A DNA stretch of 64,000 nt from Stenotrophomonas maltophilia (GTDB taxonomy: Bacteria; Pseudomonadota; Gammaproteobacteria; Xanthomonadales; Xanthomonadaceae), in the NCBI RefSeq assembly GCF_002205165.1, contig NZ_NIVS01000043.1:100741-164740 (forward strand), in the 5' to 3' direction. The stretch's first letter is position 1. Every line of letters starts with the position of its first letter. A program made the position numbers and the translations under genes. Shown piece after piece: positions 39,601-46,428 of this stretch. The notes beneath the pieces are model-generated. The model was not told the DNA's origin. It saw nothing but the letters and a program-made list of their open reading frames with translations, and ran no database searches.

Positions 39601-42584
39601 GCGCCCAGGCCCGTATCGAGGGCAACGGACGCGCCCGCCAGGGTGCCACGCACGTTGGTTAGCCCCTGGCTGGCGACCGAGAGCGCACGTTCGGCCTGGA
39701 TCACACCGGCGGTGTTGTCGATATCGCTCGCGCTGTCGAGCGTGACATCGCCCTCGATGGACGCCAGCGTGCCCGCCTCACGGTTGACGATGCGGCCGGC
39801 CTGCACCTGCAGCGTGCCGTTGGCAGCGACGGTGCCGGCGCTGTTGTCCAGCGCCTGCGCTACCGCCACGCCGAGCGTATCGCCCGCGTTGACGGTGCCG
39901 CTGCGATTGTCGAGGCTGCCGGCGCGCAGCTGCTGCGCACCACCGGAGGCGATCAGGCCGCCCTGGCGGTTGTCGAGCAAGCCGTCCACGCTCAGTTGCA
40001 ATGCACGGTCACCGGCCGCCTGGACCGTGCCAGCCTGGTTGTCCAGCTGGCCAGCCTGCAGGGTCAGATCGCCCGCGCTGGCCAGTGTGCCGCGCTGGTT
40101 GTCGATCACACCGGCCACCTGCAGCGCGGAAGCCGCATTGCCTGCCGCCAGCAGCTTGCCGTCGCGGTTGGAGAGGCTGCCCGCCTGCACGGCGAGCGCA
40201 CCGTTGCCGATGATCTGGCCGTTGTCGTTGAGCAACGCGTTGGTCACCCGCAGGCCCAGCGCGTCGGTACCAGTGGCGATCAGTTCGCCACGACGGTTGT
40301 CCAGCTGCCCGGCGTCGATCGCCATGCGCGCCGCCGAGGTGATGCCGCCGGAGACGTCAATCGTCTGGCCCTGCAGTTGCAGCGCGCCATTGCTCAGCAG
40401 TTTGCCGCCCGCCCCGGCCAGCGTTTCCGCAGTGATCGCCAGGCGGCCGCTGCCGGCCTGCTGGACCTGCCCACCCACATTGCTCAGCAAGGCGGTGTCG
40501 ATGGCCAGATCGCCGTTGCTGGCGAGCGTGCCGCCGCTGTTGTCCAGCGCGGTCGTCGCCTCGATGCGGTTGGCCTCGCTGCCGGTCGCCAGCAGCTGGC
40601 CGCCCCGGTTGTCGAGCGTATCGACCTGGACATCGAACGTACCGGCCTGCAGTTCCGCCTGGCGATGATCGACCTTCCCTGCGCGAAGGGTGAGCGTGCC
40701 AGCCGTGGCGATCTCGCCACGCTGGCCGTCCAGCCTGCCGGTGGTGAGCTGCAGGCCGTCGCTGCCGGCGTGCATCAGCGTGCCATCGGTATTGACCAGA
40801 ACGGCGCTGGCCAGCGCCAGCGAGGTGGCGTTGCTGGCGAGGCTGCCGCCGGTGTTGTCGAGCGTGCCTGCCACCTGCAGCTCGGCGGCTGCATTGCCGC
40901 TGTGGGCGATCTTGCCGCCGCGGTTGGACAGCTGGGCGGTGCGCACCTCCAGCGCGCCGCCGACGTTCATGACGCCGCCGTCGTTGTGCAGTGCCTCGCC
41001 CTGCACGCGCAGGTCGCGCCCGGTGGTCAGTTCGCCCTGCCGGTTGGACAGACCGCCACTCTCCACGCTCAGATCGCGCACACCCAGGCGACCGCCGTCA
41101 TTGTCCAGAGCGCTGGCGCGCAGGTCGATATCGCCACCGGCAAGGACCGCGCCGGCATCGTTGTCGAGCAGGCCGGCGATCAGCACGCGGCCCTGCGCGA
41201 GCGGCGCAGTGGTCGGCGGAATCGTGCCGGGGGTGCTGCCCTCGGTGCCACCGTTGCCGCTCCCGTTGCCGGCGCCCGGGGTGCCCGTGCCCTCGCCATT
41301 GCCCGGGGTGGTCGGGGCGGTACCGTCCTGCAGGGCCAGTGCGCCGATGCTGCCCTTGTCACGGTTCTGCACGCGTCCACTCTGCACCGCCAGCGCCTGC
41401 ACGCCGGCCTGTTCGATGCTGCCGCCTCGGTTGACCAGCGAGGCCGCCTCCAGGTCCAGGCGGGTGCCGTTGAGCTGGCCGCCCCGGTTGTCCAGGTCCT
41501 GGCCGGTGCGCAGATTCAGTTCACGCCCGGCGCTGACCAGCCCTTCGTTGCGCACACCGCCGCTGGCAGCGATACGCGTATCGTCGCGCGCCTGCAGTTT
41601 GCCGGTGTTTTCCAGCCGGCCATCGACAGTCACGACCAGCTCGCCGGTCTGCGCCCCGAGGTTGCCCGCATTGCGCACGCCCACGCCGTGCTCGGTGCCC
41701 ATCAGCAGGATCTTGTTGGCGTACATGCCGCCGAGCTGGGCGACATCGAGCGCGTACTGCGGTGCACTGCCTTCCGCAGCCTGTGCCTGCACACGGCTCA
41801 GGTCGGCACTGACCGTATTGGCGCCGGTGGTGACCTGCAGCTGCCGCGCCCACAGGCCGGCGTTGAGCTGTACCGAGCGCGCGATCAGGTCGGTGTAGTC
41901 GACCCGGCTGGCATCCATGCCGGCACCGAAGATATGGATCGCACCGCCCTGCACGCGATATCCCTCCAGCGCACCGCCATTGAACATCGGGGTGCCGGTG
42001 GTCAGGGTGATGCGGTTGGCGTTGATGAAGCCGCAGCCGTCGCAATCGATGCCGGCGGGATTGGCGATCACGACCTGCGCGCGGTCGCCGGCCACTTCCA
42101 CATAGCCGCGCAGCTGGCTCGGGTTGGCACCGTTGACCTCGTTGAGGATCACCCGTGCGGTGCCGCCGGCCAACCACGGATTGCCCTGCACCCAGCCGCC
42201 GAGCTGCGACTGCGTATTGCCGCGCGAGTTGTTGAGGATGGCGCCCTGCTGGTCGACATCGAAGCGCTGGTAGGTGTTGCGCGAAACACCGGCCGCACTC
42301 GGTGTCTGGATGTTGATCTGCGGCGTACCGTTGGCCGTTTCCAGGATGGTCGGCCGCTGGTTGCCGGGCGCGTTCGGATCGGCCACCACCTGCGCCGCCG
42401 CCATGCCCGTCACCCCGACCCAGCCGAGCATCACCCACAGCGCGAACGCCATCGGGCGCAGTGCCGCTGTGCGCTGTCCGTCCTGCCCGGTACCCAGCCC
42501 GCCGGGGCGCGGGGTGATCTCCGCGGCGACCTGCCAGAGCTTGAGAGCGTGGTTGAACACGAGGCGGTACAGATGCTTGTTCAT
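33639..42584 (-). CDS. fhaB: Two-partner secretion filamentous haemagglutinin-like exoprotein
   Basis: 2981 residues, intact. The extended signal peptide region begins MNKHLYRLVFNHALKLWQVA; the TPS domain spans roughly residues 65-330 (NTYQRFDVDQQGAILNNSRG; VVIANPAGIDCDGCGFINAN). A central stretch of more than 1000 residues is a run of 'LxNRxG' beta-helix repeats, followed by FHA-type repeats and a Gly/Ser-rich linker near residue 2600. The C-terminal domain contains AGPHDMIGGQLAGLYDEQGN and ends AISILAGASR, a type common in haemagglutinins. No VENN motif is seen. It is exported by the FhaC-like protein encoded just upstream and probably mediates adhesion or contact functions. Confidence 0.93.
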   Translation of the reverse strand: MNKHLYRLVFNHALKLWQVAAEITPRPGGLGTGQDGQRTAALRPMAFALWVMLGWVGVTGMAAAQVVADPNAPGNQRPTILETANGTPQINIQTPSAAGVSRNTYQRFDVDQQGAILNNSRGNTQSQLGGWVQGNPWLAGGTARVILNEVNGANPSQLRGYVEVAGDRAQVVIANPAGIDCDGCGFINANRITLTTGTPMFNGGALEGYRVQGGAIHIFGAGMDASRVDYTDLIARSVQLNAGLWARQLQVTTGANTVSADLSRVQAQAAEGSAPQYALDVAQLGGMYANKILLMGTEHGVGVRNAGNLGAQTGELVVTVDGRLENTGKLQARDDTRIAASGGVRNEGLVSAGRELNLRTGQDLDNRGGQLNGTRLDLEAASLVNRGGSIEQAGVQALAVQSGRVQNRDKGSIGALALQDGTAPTTPGNGEGTGTPGAGNGSGNGGTEGSTPGTIPPTTAPLAQGRVLIAGLLDNDAGAVLAGGDIDLRASALDNDGGRLGVRDLSVESGGLSNRQGELTTGRDLRVQGEALHNDGGVMNVGGALEVRTAQLSNRGGKIAHSGNAAAELQVAGTLDNTGGSLASNATSLALASAVLVNTDGTLMHAGSDGLQLTTGRLDGQRGEIATAGTLTLRAGKVDHRQAELQAGTFDVQVDTLDNRGGQLLATGSEANRIEATTALDNSGGTLASNGDLAIDTALLSNVGGQVQQAGSGRLAITAETLAGAGGKLLSNGALQLQGQTIDVSGGITSAARMAIDAGQLDNRRGELIATGTDALGLRVTNALLNDNGQIIGNGALAVQAGSLSNRDGKLLAAGNAASALQVAGVIDNQRGTLASAGDLTLQAGQLDNQAGTVQAAGDRALQLSVDGLLDNRQGGLIASGGAQQLRAGSLDNRSGTVNAGDTLGVAVAQALDNSAGTVAANGTLQVQAGRIVNREAGTLASIEGDVTLDSASDIDNTAGVIQAERALSVASQGLTNVRGTLAGASVALDTGLGAVDNSEGILAATAGTLDIRSGALENRAGLLQSSAAMRIDTHGQRLGNTEAGARGGIVSGAGLTLRAGELDNRAGLVQAQAALDARLASLDNRSGGQVGSGASLLLQAQRVDNSGGRLQASENLTLELSGELVNQAGLAVAGGDLVAHAARIDNRNTTGGSIPLGLQGRSVALTAAQIDNSAGMIAADQRIALQAADVLLNQQGLVSSAGSLDVHAGQVGNIDGTLLSAGNQTLHANALNGTGRVLSQGDLVLALQQDYRNDGQITANGKATVSTQGLWTNAGKVQAGDLDLHAGQIDNLATGEISGIRTQVRADGVLGNRGLIDGVDTRVDADVILNVGTGRIYGDRLSIGATTLVNSDETLEGVTRAATIAARERLDIGAGTVVNREQALIFSAGGGDNALNIGGALDAQGHAVGRAGSVHNASATIESLGGLTIDATRLLNSNEHFATSEVMVVGPTKKLYIQPKGTPGMHDASEFTWSSWSRAGKYRWNNGNGDVKDWTQYDVTHTEYETQVASSTPGRIISGGNMTLRGDELINDKSQILAGGALLGDLGNLRNIDAFGEYRVHEEGTSQYTYSRWRGGFKRYHERKWDRKIAYRPADEVRTINLGVTRTAEHTRDGGSGYQVGGVSTGSVGGQVGGAAEAGAVGGQRQVTEVSASVASLAGPGSTAGTGAQGAAGNQPTVIRTIGVEAELPQSSLFQSGPNAGQYLVETDPRFADYRSWLGSEYLLQKMGVDPANVQKRLGDGFYEQKLVRDQVAQLTGRRFLDGYADDEAQYRALLDNAATIADAWGLRPGVALTPAQMAQLTSDIVWLVEQRVTLADGSTTTALVPQVYVRVRPGDIDGTGTLLAGRSVELNLRGDLVNSGTIAGRTAVKIDAQNLRNLDGRISGDTVSANARTDLDNLGGLIDARSVLVASAGRDLNMVTTTRSGQNTAGLSDFSRTNIDRVAGLFVSDQGATLLAKAGRDLRMDGAQVVNTGAQGQTLLAAGRDLSLGTVTETRQENNVRNNDNYLRQGYEREVGTTLDTAGAVQLQAGHDVNLRAAQVYSSDGAISVMADNDVSIASGEQSNNWSEGRKHTHRGLLKSTTNTTRDSLEETQAIASTLSGHQVAVRGNNITVTGSNVVSDAGTVLLADNDLTVQAATNTRGESHYKRKDESGFLYNGGVAFTVGTQMQSRDAKDVSTSAAASTIGSTAGNVVMVAGNNYRQVGSHVVAPEGDIDIHARKVDIVEARETGVATQEDKFRQAGLTVALTAPVISAIQSAEQMKKAASQTDDSRMKTLAAATTVLNTAAAVGAVQADPGAAGGINISITVGGARSDSKTTTTHDNAAGSSITAGGDVRISATGAGKDSDLTVIGSTINAGNNAYLRADGDIALLAAKNTQETDRKSSAASGGVGVAISIGSGGASAGITANASGSKGKGEGTDVQWTNSHVNAGNTLVLESGGDTTLRGAVASGREVIADIGGDLNIESLQDTSTFHSKDTSVGGSVTVGLGFSGSASYGNTKVDGDYASVVEQSGIKAGDGGYQVRVGGNTDLIGGVIASSEQAIADGRNQLITSTLSVRDLDNRSDYKASSLSLSGGFSKSGTGGPSNGGNSGRGNDGTPGSTGAAGQGSSWSWQNYGNDASAAAPGYASDKGSDASTTRSGISAGALTITDGNAQLAKTGKSIDDTLASLNRGVLSGDDANGLIRNWDPVELAQKVQAEAQISAAFTQQAHSAVGSYVASRGASIKERYEHADTPEQKAALQAEADELRTQEKMLNILIGAVTGSATSAVSKEALASAADWMRQEMIKNSQLFPGVTDGVTTLDNIHGKSAGVDGDEFKIGGTRVDLDQLCGPGSIRCATNPDGTLALDSLGRVQFDDKQGGLTLAQYLASEEGKKLGGVTGGIQGWTGTLRGDPYKPGDWQDRLIEYFAGPHDMIGGQLAGLYDEQGNARRGRPWALSTFHEGWTVVAIPVAAPFAMAKALPPQVWSAISILAGASR

Positions 42585-42639
42585 GACAGTTCCTTTGTAT
42601 GCGTGCGGTCGGCGCGGCGCGTGGGCGCCCGCGCTGAAA

Positions 42640-44397
42640 TCAGAACGACCAGCTCAGGGTGAATCCGGTGACGGTGTACGCGTTCTGGAAACCAGACGGC
42701 TTGTTCAACGGGGCGCCGACGAAGCCGTCCCAGTACAGGCCGCGATACGACCCGCGCAGGCCGATCACGCTGCCCGCCAGGTCATTGCCCAGCTGCCATT
42801 GCGTGGCACTGCCACCGACATGGCCGTAATCGGCCCCGACGTAGAACTCCTGCCCGCCACCGAGCGCCAGAGCGATGTCGTTGCGGATCAACCAGCCGCG
42901 CTCGCCCATCAGCGACATCTCGCCATCGAAACCGCGCACGGTGTAACGACCACCGATCGCGAAGCGGTCCTGCGGCACCAGGCCGCCACGGTTCCACTGC
43001 GCGCGCCAGCTGCCGGTGTAGCGCAGGCGCTGCTGGCCGAGCTGGAACGGGACGCTCAGCTGTGCGTCGGCGAAGTAGATCTTCGGGTGCGAGGTGGCTT
43101 CACCGAACAGCTCCTCGGGCGCTGCGATCGAGCCGAATGCCCCGGTGCCACGGCGGAAGCCGACGGTGCCATCGAGCGTAGCCTGGCCTATGAAATGACG
43201 GTGGTTCAGGCCGAGCTCCCAGCCACCCATGCGCCGGCGCTGGACCAGGATTTCGGTGTCGTCGATGAAGTTGCGCGAGTCGCGCTCCCAGGCGCGCAGG
43301 TACATGCTGGTCTTGCTGCTCGCGTTGCGGAACAGCAGGCGCGTCGCCCGTACTTCGGCGTTGTAGCTTTCACCGCTGTAGAGATACGACTGCTGGTTGC
43401 CGGCCACGGTCTGCTCGTATTCGTAGCCGCTGCGCGTGGCGCCGAACAGCCAGTAGCCCACGGGCACGGAGTAGTGGAACGTGAAGCCCTTGGTGCCGCG
43501 CTTGCCGCCACTGAACACGTCATGGTTGAGGTTGACGTAGAACAGGTCGTTCTGGCGCAGCGCGTGGTCCAGCGACATCGTCGCACCGGCCTGGGTCTTG
43601 CCGGTGGCCTTGCTGCCGGAGTCGTCCAGGCTCAGGTTGAAACGCACCAGCCGCTGCTGCGACCACTGCACTACCAGGTCGCTCTGCCCGGGCGCGGCGT
43701 CGGCGCCTTCGGCCGGGCTGATCTGGATGTCGGCCTCGGCGGTCGGCACGCGCTTGAAGTTCTCCAGTCCCTGTTCGATATCGCGCAGGTTGAGCAGGTC
43801 GCCACTGCGCGCGGGGATCGCATTCCACAAGGTGGCGTCGCGATGGGTGCCCTCGGCGAACCGGATCTGGCGCAGCGTGCCGGGTACGACGGTCAGCTCC
43901 AGCGTGCCGGTGGTCAGGTCCTGCGGTTGGGCCAACACGCGTGTGGTGACAAAGCCGCGTTCCACGATGGCGTTCTGCACGCGCGACATGACCACGTTGA
44001 TGCCGGTCGTGCCCAGGCAGCGGCCGAGGGCCGGGTCGCTTTTGACATTGGCCGCGGCCAAGGCCCACTGGAAGCGTTCGGCCTGGTCGCCCGCCAGGGT
44101 GATGCGGTCGATCACGAAACAGGGCGTCTCGTCCTGTGGCAGCCGCTCCGGCGCCGCCATCGGCGCTTCCTGCAGGCGCGCGTCCGGCCGGGTTTCAAGC
44201 TGCTCGCGCAGGGCGCGTTCGCGCTCCTGCTGGCGAAGCAGTTCCTGGTCCGGGGCAGGCAGTTGCTGGGCCTGCGCCGAGGTGCAGGTCAATGCCACGG
44301 CGGCGGCCAGCGGGGCCAGCGGGGCCAGAAGCAGGGTGCGCCGGGAAGCGCGGTGCATACCGGCGCGAGCCGGGGTGGGTAGTACGTTGTTTGGCAT
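42640..44397 (-). CDS. fhaC: Two-partner secretion outer-membrane transporter (FhaC/ShlB, TpsB)
   Basis: 585 residues from ATG 44397. Signal region ends TSAQAQQ; POTRA domains follow (CFVIDRITLAGDQAERF; GFVTTRVLAQPQDLTTGTLE), then an Omp85-type 16-strand barrel. The loop-6 motif is FAIGGRYTVRGFDGE and the last strand ends FTLSWSF. It recognises the fhaB TPS domain and carries the exoprotein across the outer membrane. Its gene is 55 bases upstream of fhaB, the typical B-then-A order. Starts at 44358 and 44430 are possible. Confidence 0.93.
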   Translation of the reverse strand: MPNNVLPTPARAGMHRASRRTLLLAPLAPLAAAVALTCTSAQAQQLPAPDQELLRQQERERALREQLETRPDARLQEAPMAAPERLPQDETPCFVIDRITLAGDQAERFQWALAAANVKSDPALGRCLGTTGINVVMSRVQNAIVERGFVTTRVLAQPQDLTTGTLELTVVPGTLRQIRFAEGTHRDATLWNAIPARSGDLLNLRDIEQGLENFKRVPTAEADIQISPAEGADAAPGQSDLVVQWSQQRLVRFNLSLDDSGSKATGKTQAGATMSLDHALRQNDLFYVNLNHDVFSGGKRGTKGFTFHYSVPVGYWLFGATRSGYEYEQTVAGNQQSYLYSGESYNAEVRATRLLFRNASSKTSMYLRAWERDSRNFIDDTEILVQRRRMGGWELGLNHRHFIGQATLDGTVGFRRGTGAFGSIAAPEELFGEATSHPKIYFADAQLSVPFQLGQQRLRYTGSWRAQWNRGGLVPQDRFAIGGRYTVRGFDGEMSLMGERGWLIRNDIALALGGGQEFYVGADYGHVGGSATQWQLGNDLAGSVIGLRGSYRGLYWDGFVGAPLNKPSGFQNAYTVTGFTLSWSF

Positions 44398-44871
44398 GCA
44401 GGATCTCGAACGTGGGCTGGCACGAACCATCGTTCGCTATAGACCGCCCCTATGGAGGCCCGCCAATTTAAGAGCTATTCGCGACATGAAAACCGTCAAA
44501 AACCCCACTCACGCGGTAAGACAACCACCCGCTCGCTTGTAGGGTTTTTCCTAAATAGTCATTTTTTTGACGCAGATCACATGGAAGAGGATCGCGCGGC
44601 CCTTGTTGTGAAGGCGTTTTCACACGTAGTGCTTCCGGCGGCCTCGGCGCTATACCCGGTCCCCGCATCGGGTCGTCGACGCAAGCCCCCGCAGCACGTC
44701 GCGGTTCCGGCAGGACCTGTCGGGATCGAACCCGTACAATGGCCGGTCCTGGCCCCGCCTTCGGCGGCGGCCCAGTCCCCTACCCCGCAGCTGCCGGCCA
44801 CTGGCCGGTCTCTGCCGTTGCACCCGCGCGCCAGCATGGCCGCGGTGCGCCACCTGTCAGGAAACATGCTG
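44398..44871. other. Divergent intergenic region between fhaC and an MFS gene
   Basis: 474 bases, with an AT-rich patch at about 44540-44580 (TTTTTC, ATTTTTTTGA) unusual for this GC-rich DNA, and one CRP/Clp-like half-perfect box. Open frames here look non-coding. I could not place -10/-35 elements with confidence. Confidence 0.5.
44566..44581. promoter_or_regulatory. Possible Clp/CRP site (imperfect)
   Basis: TTTGA-CGCAGA-TCACA: the right half matches TCACA perfectly and the left half differs from TGTGA at two positions. It lies 169 bases upstream of the fhaC start and 290 upstream of the MFS start. Weak candidate. Confidence 0.35.
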
Positions 44872-46083
44872 ATGACTCACCCCACCTCCCCGTCCCAGTC
44901 CCTGCTGCACGGGCGCCTGCTGGCGTTTGCCGCGATTCTGCTGGCTGCCCTGAACCTGCGCACGGCGGTCACCTCGCTGACCCCGCTGCTGGATGTGCTC
45001 GGCCAGACCTTCGGCTTCGGCACCACCATGACCGGCGTGCTCGGCATGCTGCCGACCGCAGCGTTTGCGCTGTTCGGCGTGACCACCCCGGCCGTGGCGC
45101 GTCGCCTGGGCCTGGAACGCACCGCCCTGCTGGCGATGAGCCTGGCCACTGTGGGCCTGCTGCTGCGCTCGATGGCCGGCGGCGTCGGCAGCCTGCTGTT
45201 CGGCTCGGTGGTGGCGCTGGCCGGCATGGGCATCGGCAACGTGGTGGTGCCGCCGCTGGTGAAGCGCTACTTCGCCAACCGCGTGGGCACCATGAGCACG
45301 CTCTACATCACCGTGTTGCAGATCGGCACGATGATGCCGGCCCTGCTGGCGGTCCCGGTCGCGCAACAGGCGGGCTGGCGCGTGTCACTGGGCATCTGGG
45401 CGCTGATGTCGCTCGCGGCAGCGCTGCCGTGGCTGATGCTCTCGCGTACACGCCCGCACCCGGACACGATCAGCGCCGCCAACGACCCGTCCAGCGCGCC
45501 GCACGGCAAGGTCTGGAAGACCCCGCTGGCGTGGGGCATGACCCTGATGTTCGGCATGACCTCGCTGATGACCTATTCGATGTTCACCTGGCTGCCGCGG
45601 ATCGTGGTCGAAGCTGGCGCGACGCCGGCCTTCGGCGGCATCATGGTGGCGATCTTCGCGGCCTGCGGCCTGCTGCCGTCACTGACCATGCCGGCCCTGG
45701 CCGTGCGCCTGCGCAACCCCTTCGGGCTGGTGCTGATCGGGTTCAGCGCCTTCCTGATCGCCTTCGCCGGCCTGTTGTTCGCCCCGATGAAGGCCCCGTG
45801 GCTGTGGGCGGTGCTGCTCGGCATCGGGCCGTCCACCTTCCCGCTGGCACTGACCCTGATCAACCTGCGTACCCGCACCCCCGCCGGTTCGGCTGCGTTG
45901 TCCGGCTTCATGCAGGGCGTGGGCTATGCCTTCAGCTGCCTGGGCCCGTTCCTGTTCGGCTGGCTGCATGCGGTCAGCGGCGGCTGGCACCTGCCATTCG
46001 GCTTCCTGGCGCTGTGTGCGGTGGTGCTGCTGTGCGCCTCGTGGATCGCCTGCAAACCGCAGAAACTCGAAGACCAGTGGTAA
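44872..46083 (+). CDS. CynX/NimT-family MFS transporter
   Basis: 403-residue, twelve-span major facilitator. The sequence LLAALNLRTAVTSLTPLLD is typical of the CynX/NimT cyanate/nitroimidazole-like branch, with GMGIGNVVVPPLVKRYFANR and GIGPSTFPLALTLINLRTR. ATG at 44872 is preceded by AGGA at nine bases; longer frame extensions have no conserved sequence. Substrate unknown. Confidence 0.88.
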   Translation: MTHPTSPSQSLLHGRLLAFAAILLAALNLRTAVTSLTPLLDVLGQTFGFGTTMTGVLGMLPTAAFALFGVTTPAVARRLGLERTALLAMSLATVGLLLRSMAGGVGSLLFGSVVALAGMGIGNVVVPPLVKRYFANRVGTMSTLYITVLQIGTMMPALLAVPVAQQAGWRVSLGIWALMSLAAALPWLMLSRTRPHPDTISAANDPSSAPHGKVWKTPLAWGMTLMFGMTSLMTYSMFTWLPRIVVEAGATPAFGGIMVAIFAACGLLPSLTMPALAVRLRNPFGLVLIGFSAFLIAFAGLLFAPMKAPWLWAVLLGIGPSTFPLALTLINLRTRTPAGSAALSGFMQGVGYAFSCLGPFLFGWLHAVSGGWHLPFGFLALCAVVLLCASWIACKPQKLEDQW

Positions 46084-46428
46084 GCGCCCCGGCGCGTCCA
46101 TCTACACGCGCCGTGCGCAACTGCTGACGTAGCGTGTCGCTAACTGACCCGGTGTGCTGCACCGGGCGGTGTTCGGAGCTGCTGGCGCCACCAGCCGGCT
46201 GAACAGCTTCATCGCGATGGAGTGCGCTTTCCATGCCGGCGACATGGGTTGAACCTTTAGAAATTCAATGACTTGCCTCTCCCCTCCGGGTTCCACCCGG
46301 GGGCTGATCGGCCGTACCCGCGTCTTAACGATTTGGCAACAACTGCGCAGTCAGGCACGATTGGCATGTGATGTGCGTCACACTTTTGACGCTACGCACT
46401 TTTGAAAGGACGCTCCAAGGGGGGTTCC
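46084..46428. other. Intergenic region upstream of pgaA
   Basis: 345 bases between the MFS gene and the pga operon. It contains a perfect CRP/Clp palindrome (46367-46382), no credible open frame, and AT-richer stretches near 46250. I see no terminator of standard form after the MFS gene. Promoter elements for pgaA could not be assigned. Confidence 0.5.
46367..46382. promoter_or_regulatory. Clp/CRP box upstream of pgaABCD
   Basis: TGTGA-TGTGCG-TCACA is a perfect CRP-family palindrome, centred 54.5 bases before the pgaA ATG. Clp in Xanthomonadaceae binds this consensus and responds to cyclic di-GMP. Being so near the start, it may act by repression or from a downstream-shifted promoter. Confidence 0.8.

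Noticed and set aside
39400..42000. Repeat-rich stretch as possible CRISPR or tandem array
   Set aside because: The periodicity comes from LxNRxG beta-helix repeats coding in fhaB, with varying sequence and no spacers.
33639..42584. Classification as a CdiA contact-dependent inhibition toxin
   Set aside because: No VENN motif was found, and the C-terminal domain is of a common haemagglutinin type. The following lipoproteins do not resemble cytosolic immunity proteins.
44398..44871. N-terminal extension of the MFS gene
   Set aside because: An open frame starts at 44452 but has no membrane or conserved sequence until after 44872, where a ribosome site precedes the likely ATG.
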